Positions 10,661 through 21,185 of a stretch of 64,000 nt of DNA are shown here, in pieces. The stretch covers positions 7,901,778-7,965,777 of the forward strand of contig CM068383.1 in NCBI GenBank assembly GCA_034770075.1. Reading direction: 5' to 3'. The notes beneath the pieces were generated by a model. The model was not told the origin of the DNA, made no database searches, and saw only the letters and a list, made by a program, of their open reading frames with translations. The position numbers and the translations under genes are program-made. The DNA comes from Aralia elata. Taxonomy: Eukaryota > Streptophyta > Magnoliopsida > Apiales > Araliaceae. How positions within the stretch are numbered: position 1 is the first letter of the stretch; every line of letters begins with the position of its first letter.

Positions 10661-12635
10661 ATGGATCCCGATGCTTATAGTAGCTCCTCCGTGTCCCGGA
10701 CCTCGGGTGTTCGCCGTCGTAGGGCTGCACCTGCTCCTGTTCCTCCTCGGACCCGTCAGGCTCGCCGCTTGGCGGAGGCTGTCATTCGTCCTGCTCATCC
10801 GGACGTTGAGGAGGCTGTTCCTCCGGAGGTCGCGGCAGAGGGACCATCCTCCAGCACACCGGCTCCAGCTCCTCATAGTGCCTCGTCTGGCGCATCTGTG
10901 CAGATCCCCGATCTATTGGGTCGGGATCTCAGTCGTCATCCCTCGGCATCTCTCGTGGCTAACGAGGTATATTCGGTTCTATTCTGATTTTATTCTCAAT
11001 TTCTCCATTCTCCTTTTATCCGGACTGACCCATTGGTGATTGCCCCAGGTACCCGAGTTTACTCAGCCGAGGGGCAACTGGTTCAACATCTACTCCCTTT
11101 ACACGGCTTTGCACAGTGACTACCGGGCGGTGGTGGATTCTTGGGGCTTTCGTCACTTCTTTACCATCATTCCCCGGCAGTGCCCCTGGGATTACATGAG
11201 GGCCTTATCAGAGCGCTGGTTCCACCAGACGCAGTCTCTTCACCTTCTAGACTGCGAGGTTGTGCTGACCCCCTGGGATTGGAGATACATTACGGGCATA
11301 GAGTTTGCCGGGTCCCGCGTTCCCCTAGATCTCGACATCACTCCTGTGGAGGTCCGGGCTTTATTGGGCTTCGGTGCTGAGGATCGGGTCTTTAAGGCCC
11401 GTAGCATTCGATCCGGCGCTTTGGCTGTCGATGCTGTTGGGGGTCTGTACGCACTGCCCATTCCAGCGGATCAGGGCACCAGGGACATTCTGCTACGACG
11501 CCTGTTCCTGACCATCATGAGGGGTTGTTTTCTGGGAAACAACTCTTCCACCATTCATTTCAGCGTCGTAGGAGCGGTCAGAGACGTGGACCGCATCGGT
11601 GACTATGACTGGGGGTCATTCACCTTTGCCTATTTCCTCCATGGCATGCGTCTACGCTCGGAGGGCCAGACAGACGCTTGGCTCGGATTCTATCATTTTC
11701 TGCTGGTGAGACTTATTTCTTTTTTCTTAATGTATTTCCCGTCAATTCATTTCTTTTCTTTCTGCGTCTGTCGGTTTCTCATGCTTTTCACTGTTTCTGT
11801 TCGCAGTTCTGGGCCTACGAGCGTCTTCCATGCCTGAGGCCTGTCACTACTCTCGGCCTTGATACTTATCCCCGGGGCCGACGGTGGCATCACAGCACTT
11901 TGGAGGAGGTCCCGATATCGGGCAGCTTTGCACACTGCCGCATCCAGCTGGAGCTGATCACTGCTGTAGATGTCGTCTGGATTCCCTACCTCTCCGAGCA
12001 TTTGGCTGAGGGGTTCGATGCTGGGAACCCTTCTGGCCCGGAGTTCGAGCTTTCCACCCGTCGCCTCACTTTGCAGAGTATCGGAGGATGGGTGATGTAT
12101 CTGGGGGAGCGCGCATTCAGATGCGTCACAGGAGAGATCCGCATCCCGCATTCCCTTCCCATCACTACTTCCTGGCCCGCTGGACTCTCAGCCTTCAGAG
12201 ATCATGCTTGCAGGGGAGGACGGCCGGATGCTTTCTACGGGTCCCAGTACGAGTGATGCTTTCCGTACTTGGTGGGTGCCCCGCACTATCGGTCCTCAGA
12301 CCCGGGCCACATTCTTCCTCGGGGATATGGTCCCCGGCTCGGTGATGATGACTGACTGGGCAGCCTGTGTCCGGAGCCCTACCCACACTGAGCAGATAGA
12401 CACTTTGACCCGCCAGGTGGAGCAGTTGTCGCTATTTCTTCGGGTGTTAGGTCGGACCCCGGAGGAGGCCTATACCTATGATCCTGATGGTACGGGTTAT
12501 GATGCGGGGCCGAGCTCATCTGATGCCACCGCGCGGCCATACATCCCCGACATGAACTTTGGGCCCTCGACTTCGGCGACCCCAGGGGACCAGTTTGAGG
12601 ATCCCGCCTTTATAGATGAGATTGACTTTATCTAG
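10661..12635 (+). pseudogene. Plant mobile domain (PMD) gene carried antisense in Ogre/Tat element
   Basis: This is a plant-mobile-domain (aminotransferase-like) protein related to the MAIN/MAIL family and to versions found in transposons. Its biochemical role is unknown. It has three exons with GT-AG introns: 10661-10966 (start MDPDAYSS, low-complexity Pro/Ala/Arg-rich), 11049-11705 and 11807 onward. The 102- and 219-codon exons join in frame. Exon 2 has the PMD-like core (VVDSWGFRHFF, LTPWDWRYITGIEFAG, GDYDWGSFTFAYFL). Exon 3 continues FWAYERLP through VVWIPYL. Its frame ends at 12254-12256, while the C-terminal part (from about 12192, with TWWVPRTIGPQ and ending at 12635) is in another frame. 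I infer one or more single-base indels around 12130-12200, or a missed intron. It is transcribed opposite to gag-pol, toward the DUF7745 gene 218 bp downstream. Confidence 0.72.
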
Positions 12636-12841
12636 ATCAGGATAGGATAGGGCTTTTGTACCTGTACCTGTTTAGAATTATTTTTCATTTCATGCACTAT
12701 GTACTGAACTCATTTATTTATTTATGCACAGTTCTCTATCTTTTATCTTTATGAAATTCATTTGCTTTATTATTGTCTGTACGATGCATGCTCTTCATTC
12801 ATGGATAGAAAATGACCCCTGTACAGTCTTTTTGATACTAT

Positions 12842-12853
12842 TTTTTTTCACAG
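12842..12853 (+). promoter_or_regulatory. Candidate splice acceptor directly before DUF7745 start
   Basis: TTTTTTTTCACAG ends exactly one base before the ATG at 12854. Such a tract next to a start codon suggests that this frame is joined to an upstream exon (a 5'-UTR exon or the PMD gene). Confidence 0.4.
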
Positions 12854-14458
12854 ATGACGTCCTCAGATGTCGTGGTATGCTTGGATTCCATTCCTCCTAC
12901 AGGGTTGGTTGGCAGCCTCCTCCGTTGGTTGGACAGTTTATCGCCGGCCGACAGGGTCATCGCAGATGGTCTTTTGGGACACTCTCGGTCCTTATTAACC
13001 TTTCAGGTGCCGGTGGGCTTTGTGGATGGTATTTTGAGATATTGGGTCCCTGCTCGTCAAGTGTTCAGGCTAGGGACAGTAGAGCTGACCCCCACCCTCG
13101 AGGAGTATGGTCGCTTCACCGGTTTGCCTTTGGATAAACCTTGTGCCAGGATCACATCTGGTCCCATGCGCCGTCAGTTCTTGACCTTTACTGGGTTGCG
13201 GAGGGCGGTTCTGCTATCGGCGATCACATCAGATCACTTGGTTCCCCTTCACTTTTTGGTTGACCGATTCGGCTCACCTAACAGTTTTCGCCACTTCTCT
13301 GGGGATTTTTCTGTATCGGAGGAGCGCTGGGGCGTTTTGAGGCTAGGCGTTTTGATGGCCTGTATCCTCTCAGTTCTGTACTTGCCCGCGGGACCCGATC
13401 ACTTGGACATGCGGCTAGTCGCGGCCGTTAGGGCCCTTCAGGAGGATCACACCATTCTTCCGATGATATTGGCGGATACTTACATGTCAGCCTCCTACTG
13501 TCAGTCCTTCCGAGGCAGAGTATTCCGAGGGAGCTCGACTTTGTTGTATGTGTGGTTCATGAGTCATCTTAGCCCCATCGGCCACCTCCGTCGCCAAGGG
13601 TTTTGCTTCAGTCATGACATAACCACGCAGTTTTCATTTCGTCCTGTGAGCTGTACTGATGCGGCCTCCTGGGCAACATTTCTGTCAGTCATCGAGGATC
13701 CCTTTCATCTCTTAGTTTATTCGGGTTATTGCTCCTTTATGAGCTTCTTGACTCATGTGCCCGACCTGGACTTCATTCCCATTGCTGGCTTGAGGGGTGT
13801 GACGACTTATCATCCCATGGCAGTGATGGGGCAGTTTGATCAGACACAGGATTTCCACCTTTTCACGGGTGCGGCCGACTACCGATTCCCTATATCATCC
13901 CAGAAAGAGAGAGATCTACTGCGGGTATATGATCTTTGGCCTCGTAGGATCCTGGCCGAGTACGATGATAGTGGCCCCATCCAGACATTCGCTTATGTGC
14001 AATGGTTGCGTGGCGATTCGGATGCGGTTAGTGTGAGTCAGACTAGGACTTTCGATGACTCTGGAGTGACTTTCCCAGACGATACCCTATATCACTCGAC
14101 CTCAGCCAACTCTCTCCCTAGTCCGGACACTGAGCATAGCCGGATCCGACTGTCTTTGATGGCTATTGAATCTGAGAGGGATGCCGCCATAGCTGAGAGG
14201 GATGCTGCTATTCTAGCCAGAGATGCTGCCATAGCTGATAGAGATGCCATTGCTCTACAGGCTAGGACAGTCATAGATGCACACTCTGGGACCGTCAGCC
14301 GGGCTGCTGCCTTGTTGGACCGCATCGACATGATGGGACAGCAGATTTCAGGGGATGCTGATGCCTCAGATCTATCCACCACCTTATCCATCCTGCTTCA
14401 GTTAGTTGCAGATTGTTTTATTTCCTGCATAGACTATGTTAATTTCATCGGTTATTAA
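12854..14458 (+). CDS. DUF7745-type protein with C-terminal coiled coil, antisense in Ogre/Tat
   Basis: This is an uninterrupted 534-codon frame. Residues about 50-110 carry the pattern LTFQVPVGFVDGILRYWVP, then FRLGTVELTPTLEEYGRFTGLP, which I associate with the plant DUF7745 family seen in many transposon-linked proteins. The function is not known. Residues about 435-475 hold a near-perfect heptad repeat (ERDAAIA, ERDAAIL, ARDAAIA, DRDAIAL), predicting a coiled coil. There is no signal peptide or obvious membrane span. It is the only antisense or sense gene in this element without a visible lesion, which hints that it is under more constraint or simply short of homopolymers. It lies between the PMD gene and the 3' end of integrase, which converges on it from the other strand. 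Confidence 0.72.
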   Translation: MTSSDVVVCLDSIPPTGLVGSLLRWLDSLSPADRVIADGLLGHSRSLLTFQVPVGFVDGILRYWVPARQVFRLGTVELTPTLEEYGRFTGLPLDKPCARITSGPMRRQFLTFTGLRRAVLLSAITSDHLVPLHFLVDRFGSPNSFRHFSGDFSVSEERWGVLRLGVLMACILSVLYLPAGPDHLDMRLVAAVRALQEDHTILPMILADTYMSASYCQSFRGRVFRGSSTLLYVWFMSHLSPIGHLRRQGFCFSHDITTQFSFRPVSCTDAASWATFLSVIEDPFHLLVYSGYCSFMSFLTHVPDLDFIPIAGLRGVTTYHPMAVMGQFDQTQDFHLFTGAADYRFPISSQKERDLLRVYDLWPRRILAEYDDSGPIQTFAYVQWLRGDSDAVSVSQTRTFDDSGVTFPDDTLYHSTSANSLPSPDTEHSRIRLSLMAIESERDAAIAERDAAILARDAAIADRDAIALQARTVIDAHSGTVSRAAALLDRIDMMGQQISGDADASDLSTTLSILLQLVADCFISCIDYVNFIGY

Positions 14459-14887
14459 AAAGGAAATCTTGTAACAAAAAGACTTATATATGTAAACAGG
14501 TATTTAAATTTAGTCATTTTCCCTCTTTGTTGTATCGTTGCCCTTCATTGGATCATCATTTTATCCGGTTGATCATGATTTTGACATTTCGCTTTCTTCC
14601 TCTTCTCAAGTCTTGATGGAGATTTGACAGATATTGCCGTACCCCTGTCGATTTCATTGGATTGATTTTCAGACTTTGGCTAACTGTTTGGTTTGATCAG
14701 GGTTATGTCAATTTGGTATGGAAAGGATTGGTCGGCTGGTTTCGGGAAAGTTTTGAGGGTTTAGGCAGGTTTATCGGGCTGTTGGGGATTGGCTTTGTTT
14801 TAGGGGAAGGATTATTATTTTATTTTTATGGATCGGACCGCGCCATGATGGCTGCCTACGTACCCCCACAAGTTGGGAGATCAGGTC
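14459..14887. other. Convergent spacer between DUF7745 gene and integrase end
   Basis: It contains the shared 3' region of the two opposing transcription units. A short plus-strand frame (14662-14895) has no recognisable family and I do not call it. Confidence 0.4.
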
Positions 14888-15827
14888 CTACGTAGTTCGC
14901 TCCTCAAAGGAAAAACAAAGGGGATTGATGATTTGAGCGTAGAATCGCTTCACTGAGTCAGCATTTAGGGGTTGTGGAAATGTCTCACCATCCATTTCTT
15001 GCAATATGAGGGCTCCTCCGGATAGCACTTTTTTAATTACAAAAGGTCCCTCCCAGTTTGGGGCAAACTTCCCCTTAGCTTCGTCTTGGCAAGGCATGAC
15101 TCTCTTTAGCACCAGGTCATTCTCCTTGAATTTCCGAGGTCTTATCCTTTTGTCATATGACCGAGAGATCCTTTGTTGATATAACTGACCGTGCCAAACA
15201 GCAGCCACCCTCCTTTCATCAATTAAGGCCAACTGGTCGTATCGACTTTGCATCCAATCCTCCTCGCTTATCTGAGCATCGATCATTATTCTGAGGGACG
15301 TCATTTCAACCTCAATTAGCAGGACGGCCTCCATTCCATACACCAAAGCGTAAGGGGTTGCCCCTGTAGAAGTACGCGTTGATGTTCGATATGCCAGTAG
15401 GGTGAGGGGTAGCAGATCTGGCCATCCCCGATGATGAGCAGACATTTTTGCCATGATCTTCTTGATGTTCTTATTGGCAGCCTCCACTGCCCCATTCATT
15501 TTGGGACGGTAAATGACAGAGTTGAGGTGTTTGATCTTAAACTGGTCGCACAATCCCTTCATGAGGGCGTTGTTTAAATTCTTAGCATTGTCGGAGACCA
15601 AAACCTCAGGTTGCCCGTATCGACAAATGACATTATTCCTGATGAACCCAACGATAACCTCCTGAGTGACCTTGGGGAAAGAGGGTGCTTTCTACCCATT
15701 TGGTGAAATAATCGATCATGACGAAGATGAATCGGTGCCCGTTGCTTGCTTTGGGCTCTATTGGTCCGATCACGTCCATTCCCCACATTGAGAATGGCCA
15801 CGGGGAGGTCATTACAGTGCAGTTCAT
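14888..15827 (-). pseudogene. pol: Ogre/Tat integrase, frameshifted
   Basis: Integrase joins the element cDNA to host DNA. The catalytic core is split over frames: GMDVIGPI (first Asp) with IFVMIDYFTKW in 15633-15827, and VSDNAKNLN (second Asp) with NGAVEAANKNI (Glu) in 14888-15601. The second segment ends with the usual C-terminal region (WEGPFVIKKVL). The DDE residues are all present, but single-base indels near 15600-15640 and 15800 break the frame. The zinc-binding N-terminus (HGGVCGPHM, CYQCQ) is encoded at the end of the upstream frame. No chromodomain is seen, as expected for Tat. Confidence 0.85.
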
Positions 15828-18412
15828 TGGGGGGCGTATGGATCACATTACCGTGCGCCTGACATTGGTAACACCGTTTGACATGATCATCACAGTCAGC
15901 TTTTAAGGTTAACCAATAATGCCCCGTTCTCAGAATCTTTTTGGCCAGCATTGGTCCACTCATGTGTGGCCCACACACTCCACCATGTATTTCGTTCATA
16001 ATCCTTTGGGCCTGCATCCCATCCACGCATTGCAACAGTCCCGAACCAGCATCCCTCTTGTAGAGCGAATCCCCACTCAGGTAGAACTTCATCGCCATTT
16101 TTTGAATTCTCATTCTTTCAGCTCGGTTTGCCTGGTCGGGAATGGATCTATCCCTTAGATATTCCCTTATGTCGTGATACCAAGGCTGCTTTGGCAGAAC
16201 CACCTTGCCTGATAACACTGCAACATGCTCTTCGTATGCCGGGGCATTCTGTACTGCTATCTCAATCTGTGGAGCGTTCCTTCCTTTGATGATATGGATT
16301 AAGGAAGCCAGAGTTGCCAATGCATCGGCAAAATCATTCCGTCCACGGGGAATATGTCGGAAAGCGATATCTTCGAACCCTTGCATTAATTGGACAACAC
16401 ATCGGTGGTATGGGAGCAACCGGAGCTCTTTAGTGTTATACACCCCGATTGCCTGTCTGATTACCAATTCTGAATCCCCGAACACTGCTAGCCTCCTCAC
16501 TCCCATGTCGCGGGCCAAGCGGAGTCCCAAGATACATCCCTCGTATTCAGCGGTGTTGTTCGAATTGCTGAAATGCAGTTTAGCGGCTACGGGGTATTGT
16601 TCTCCGGTGATAGAGACCAGGACTGCTCCGGCTCCTGCCCCTTCAGCATTCGTGGCACCATCAAAATACAACTTCCAGAATTGCCCCTCATCATTGCATT
16701 TCGTATCTGACACCCAGAATATATCCTCGCCCGGTAGAGGAGTTTCTAACGGTTCCATCCCTCCCGACGGCGTCGTCTCGGCCAACTGATCTGCAATTCC
16801 TTGCCCCTTCATGGCTTTCTGAGTTACGTATACCATGTCGAACTGCTGTAAGATTAACTGCCATCTTGATAGTCGACAATTCAACATGGGCCTTTCAAAA
16901 ATATATTTCAGGGGATCCATTCTCGATATCAGGTACGTAGTATGCCCATGGAGGTAATGCTGTAACCTCCCTGCCGCCCATGCCAGAGCACAACAAGTCT
17001 TCTCGATGGGAGTGTAATTCTGTTCACATTGGCTAAATCTTTTGCTGAGGTAATAGATGGCCTGCTCTTTACCTGCCTCATTCTTTTGTCCTAGCATGCA
17101 TCCCATCGCGATGGCATTGACCGATATGTACATAAACAGAGGGATCCCATCCTTTGGGGGTACCAGCACCGGTGCCTCAGTCAGCTGCTTTTTAATGGTC
17201 TGAAAAGCCCTTTGACATTGCTCATTCCATTCTTGGGAAGCACCCTTCCTTAACAACTTGAAAATTGGCTCGCACGTAGTTGTCAAGTGGGATATGAAAC
17301 GGCTGATGAAGTTTATTCTTCCCAGGAATCCTCTTATCTCCTTCTCTGTGTGAGGTGCCGGCATATCCACAATGGCTTTAATCTTTGCTGGATCCAACTC
17401 AATGCCCCGATCACTAACCAGGAATCCCAAGAGCTTACCCGATTGTACTCCGAAAGCACACTTGGCTGGATTGAGTTTCAAGTTATACTTCCTGAGTCGA
17501 TCAAATAGCTTTTTAAGATGGGCTATATGGTCAGATTCTACCCTGGATTTCACAATAATGTCATCCACGTAGACCTCTATCTCCTTATGCATCATATCAT
17601 GGAACAGGGCCATCATAGCTCTCTGATAGGTAGCCCCTGCGTTTGTGAGACCAAAAGCCAATCGTCTATAGCAGAAAGTGCCCCAAGGGGTGATGAATGC
17701 GGTCTTTTCCCGATCTTCCTCCGCCACCATTATCTGATGATATCCTGCGAAGCAATCCACAAAAGAGTACATTTCGTACTGGGCTGTGTTATCCACCAGG
17801 ATGTGTATGAAAGGCACCGGGAAGTTGTCCTTGAGACTGGCCTTGTTTAGATCTCTGTAGTCTACGCATACCCTCACCTTTCCTCCGGGTTTAGCCACTG
17901 GGACTACATTGGATAGCCATTCCGGGTAAGTGGACACCATAATGATCCCGGCCCTGAATTGTTTAATGATCTCCTCTTTCACTTTTAAGCTCCACTCAGG
18001 TTTCAACTTCCTTAGCTTCTGCTTGACAGGCCTGAAACCCTCCTTGATGGGCAACCGGTGGACCACGATGTCGGTGGACAATCCGATCATATCCTCGTGC
18101 GACCAGGCAAAGACATCCTCATATTGGCTCAGCAACTCGGTCATTTCTGCTTTTTGGTTGGGGGTGAGGTCTATCCCTATCTTGAGTTCTTTTGGCTTGT
18201 CTGGGGTTCCAATATCAATGGTGATGGTTTGGTCCAAATTGGGTTTGGGTTTATCCTCGACCCATCCTTTGATCTCGTCAGGCGCATCGTCGTAATCTGT
18301 CTCGTTTTGCTCAATGCCCATCAAATCGAAATCCAGCTCAATGTCAAAATCATAATCATCATTCAAATTTGAAAGATCGTTTGTTAGGCAAGGATTACTC
18401 AATTTGGTACAC
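15574..18412 (-). CDS. pol: Ogre/Tat reverse transcriptase, RNase H, archaeal-type RNase H, integrase N-terminus
   Basis: This is a long open frame (open from 18480; the exon proper starts at 18412 after the intron). Counting residues from 18480: RT at about 140-370 with SFVDCFAGYHQI and the catalytic YVDD at 304-307 (nt 17571-17560). A degenerate first RNase H or connection region follows at about 440-565. A second, archaeal-type RNase H is at 603-728 with the acidic set D607 (YFDGAT), E645 (AEYEG), D669 (FGDSE) and D719 (FADALA). The integrase zinc motif follows. The dual RNase H is the Tat hallmark. The frame runs out of register inside integrase, so the polyprotein is truncated as sequenced. 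Confidence 0.92.
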
Positions 18413-18582
18413 CTGACATGAAACAAAATACTTGTCATATATAAATCATTTTTCACGATGATCGCATTTTCAAATAACACGAAGGAACGACATAATTATG
18501 CAGAAAATAAAAACAACAACAAAAATAGAACTTCTTCGTTCCCCCATCCTCTGGGGTCTACCACCCTGACGTCGGGTTTTAC
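18413..18582 (-). other. Putative intron between protease and RT
   Basis: On the minus strand a GTAAAA donor follows ISKQG at 18583/18582. A pyrimidine-rich TTTTGTTTCATGTCAG acceptor ends at 18413. Removing the 170 bases joins the two frames exactly (KQG to CTKLSN) and removes a stop. An intron at this place is a known feature of Ogre elements. Confidence 0.72.
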
Positions 18583-19202
18583 CCTTGTTTGGATATTATT
18601 GGCCTCACGGTCCAATTGTCGATGGTCAGGTCAGACGATATGTGCTCGATGAGAGGTGGCTTTATACCGGACACTTCCCCGATGACCACGGCCACATCGC
18701 CCGAGTCTCCCCTCATACCTTCCTTAGGAATAATCAACCCTGCCCAATCGATGATAGGCACACTTTGTTGGGCTCCTGGTGTGGCAACATTCGTCCCCTC
18801 TTCATTGCTTATTAATTGTCCGGGGATATAGCACTGGGTTTCGAACTCTTCCGCGACCTCCTGCAGGAAACTCTCCCTTTTGGCTAATTCATCATTCGTG
18901 GGGGCCAAATCTTCTCCCCCTGCCCTAGTCACAGGCTCGCTGGTCCCCTGCTTATTGTTGACCGGGGTCACCGGGCTGCCAATCAATCGAATCGGGGCCA
19001 TGCCCTGACGGCCTCTCCATGTTATACCTCCATGATATCCCAAACCTGCCTTGCCTACCTGATGGGGTAGTTGAATGGGCTTGGTGATTCCTTGACTGCT
19101 TCTTCCTAACCCTTGTCCAGGTTGGAACTTCATCCTTATCATTTCCTTTGCAACAAAAGTAAGTTCTGGAGAGACCCTTGGCTTCACGGCTGGAGCCCCC
19201 AA
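18579..19202 (-). CDS. pol: Ogre/Tat protease-RT linker with G-patch-like segment
   Basis: This 207-codon frame contains MKFQPGQGLGRSSQGITKPI, the glycine-rich linker typical of Tat polyproteins, and is followed by the intron that leads into RT. It overlaps the protease frame in a different register, implying a single-base indel around 19184-19202. It has no catalytic residues of its own. Confidence 0.75.
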   Translation of the reverse strand: MGAPAVKPRVSPELTFVAKEMIRMKFQPGQGLGRSSQGITKPIQLPHQVGKAGLGYHGGITWRGRQGMAPIRLIGSPVTPVNNKQGTSEPVTRAGGEDLAPTNDELAKRESFLQEVAEEFETQCYIPGQLISNEEGTNVATPGAQQSVPIIDWAGLIIPKEGMRGDSGDVAVVIGEVSGIKPPLIEHISSDLTIDNWTVRPIISKQG

Positions 19203-19990
19203 GCATCTGTATTGGGGAAAGTGCTAATCTCTAGTGCCTGAAAGCTGGCTGGTACCGCCGACTCATCCACGTTGATCACTGGTAGGCCACCCCTGGGAGG
19301 AGAAAGGTCATCACATTCGGCCGAGATTGTTACCAGATTCCCACTGATGATTAGCTTGATTTGTTGATGGAGCGTAGACGGCACTGCCCCGGCCATGTGT
19401 ATCCATGGCCTCCCCAGTAACATGTTATAACTGGCGGTGATGTCTAGGACCTGGAAAGATATATCAAAAGTACAGGGACCTATTTCCACTGGTAATTCAA
19501 TTTCCCCAATTGTATCCCTTCGGGAACCATCGAAAGCTCGTACCACCACGTGACTGGCCCGTAGGCGCTTGGGATTAATGTTCATCTTCTGCAATGTGCT
19601 GAGGGGACAAATATTCAATGCCGATCCCCCATCAATCAATACCCCATTCATGATATACCCTGAGGAGATTATCGTAATATGTAGCGGTTTTCGGTGTCCT
19701 CGTCCTTCCTTGGGTATGTCCTCATCTGCAAAGGATATCACGTCACTCTCCATCAAATGGCCCACCAGCTGGCCGAAACCTTCCTCACTAATTTCCTTGG
19801 GCACGTATGCCTCCTCCAGAACCTTCGTCAAAGTTTTGCAATGCTTATTGGATGACAACACCAGGTCCATGACTGATGTTAAGGTTGACTCCTCATTTAA
19901 AATCTGAATCCCCCTCGTTTCCGGGTGATCCATCCTTTTTAAGAACTCTATGGCCCTTTCTTCGGAAATCTCTTCATTTTTTTCCCTTTG
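19184..19990 (-). CDS. pol: Ogre/Tat aspartic protease
   Basis: This is a retropepsin-type protease that would process the polyprotein. The active-site word is VLIDGGSALNICP (D at residue 101 counted from the Met at 19933), the DGGS variant common in Tat. It is followed by FDISFQVLDI, YNMLLGRPWIH and AVPSTLHQ. The frame is open upstream of 19933 to about 19990 (ESQREKNEEIS), out of register with gag. The gag-protease join therefore needs indels near 19985-20016, where there is an A7 run. Confidence 0.85.
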   Translation of the reverse strand, partial: QREKNEEISEERAIEFLKRMDHPETRGIQILNEESTLTSVMDLVLSSNKHCKTLTKVLEEAYVPKEISEEGFGQLVGHLMESDVISFADEDIPKEGRGHRKPLHITIISSGYIMNGVLIDGGSALNICPLSTLQKMNINPKRLRASHVVVRAFDGSRRDTIGEIELPVEIGPCTFDISFQVLDITASYNMLLGRPWIHMAGAVPSTLHQQIKLIISGNLVTISAECDDLSPPRGGLPVINVDESAVPASFQALEISTFPNTDAWGLQP

Positions 19991-20015
19991 GCTCTCAAGG
20001 ACTCGCCCGGGAAGG

Positions 20016-21185
20016 TTATAAGGGGTTCCCCTTTGTCGTCACAGAAGCACAACTGGCCGCTTCCTCTGGCGTTCCCCCATAATTCCAGGGTACCGTCCTT
20101 AGACTACTGATAGGGATTTGCGGCCTTGCTGCAAGGATGATGGGCCTCGGAGCCGTCAACTTGACTGGTCCCTCCGTGCTATTCGTACTTACCCCCATCA
20201 ATCTGATGGGCACTCCCCGTGCACTCCCATGCTCATGTATCACGTTGATCATCCCCTCAATTTCCTGCACATAGTTTAACCTCGGCGGTCCCCCAGCTTC
20301 ACTGTCATCCGTCATATTGACCCCCCCTCCATCATGTCTTGGCAGGGGATTTGCTTTAACATTCGGGGAGTCTGGCTGTTCCACCACAATTTCCCCACTG
20401 TCAATCAGGTTTTGGATTCGATGCTTCAACGTCCAACAGTCCTGTGTATCATGGCCAGGGGAGCTGGAGTGGTATGCACATCGCTTGCTCGGGTCAAACC
20501 TTCTACCCTTTGGGTCACTCGGTGGTGCCAGACCAACTATCTTCTTTTGGGCTACCAATACCGCTAATACTCGTTCAAGCGGCTCCCCGAGTGGGGTGAA
20601 TACTCGATTTTGCGAGGCCTCATATCTCCTTCGTCCCTCTGCTCTTTGATCTGTGAAGTTGGGCTGCCGGGGTGGCCCTACCCTCTGCACCTGTACCGGA
20701 AGATGGCTTTCTGTCTTTTTGGATGAGCCCTGAAGGATGAGGGAGACGTCCTCCTCCTTCTTCTTTTGCACCCTTCGGGAAGTGCTGCTGCCATAATTAC
20801 CGCTTTGGATCTGTTCTGCAGCCGTCTCCAAAGCCGTGAGATCCCGAATTTTGCCGGACTTCAAACCCATGTCCACCATTTCTCCGTGTTTTAACATTTC
20901 GGCGAAAGGCCTACCAATCCCCGATATGACTCGCTCATAATACGGTGCTTCCTGAATGTCCACAAAAGTCATCACCATCTCTGATTCGCTCATCGGAGGG
21001 TTCACTTGCGCGGCCATGCCCCTCCATCGTTGCGCATATTCCCTGAAGGATTCCCTAGGCTGCTTCTTAACTTTTGTCATTTGGTACCTGTCAGGGGCCA
21101 TCTGGGCCTGAAAGCTGTATTGGGTTAAGAAAGTATGGGCCAATTCCTCCCAGTTGTGGATTCGGGCGTTGTCAAGGCGGGCCAT
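20016..21185 (-). CDS. gag: Ogre/Tat gag, C-terminal part
   Basis: This is the capsid-region continuation (ARLDNARIHNWEELAHTFLTQYSF, the retrotransposon gag core), then REYAQRWRGMAAQV, with a Cys/His segment near CAYHSSSPGHDTQDCWTLK. It continues the 232-codon gag frame that ends at 21172, but in another register. The junction sequence TGGTATGGCCCGC has one G more than expected for a continuous WYARLDN, so a single-base insertion in a G run explains the break. Confidence 0.85.
   Translation of the reverse strand: MARLDNARIHNWEELAHTFLTQYSFQAQMAPDRYQMTKVKKQPRESFREYAQRWRGMAAQVNPPMSESEMVMTFVDIQEAPYYERVISGIGRPFAEMLKHGEMVDMGLKSGKIRDLTALETAAEQIQSGNYGSSTSRRVQKKKEEDVSLILQGSSKKTESHLPVQVQRVGPPRQPNFTDQRAEGRRRYEASQNRVFTPLGEPLERVLAVLVAQKKIVGLAPPSDPKGRRFDPSKRCAYHSSSPGHDTQDCWTLKHRIQNLIDSGEIVVEQPDSPNVKANPLPRHDGGGVNMTDDSEAGGPPRLNYVQEIEGMINVIHEHGSARGVPIRLMGVSTNSTEGPVKLTAPRPIILAARPQIPISSLRTVPWNYGGTPEEAASCASVTTKGNPL

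Noticed and set aside
14662..14895. 77-codon plus-strand frame
   Set aside because: It lies in the convergent spacer of the Ogre element and overlaps the integrase end; no family features.
15718..18652. Plus-strand frames over the Ogre pol region
   Set aside because: They are shadows of the minus-strand polyprotein; none shows a domain of its own.
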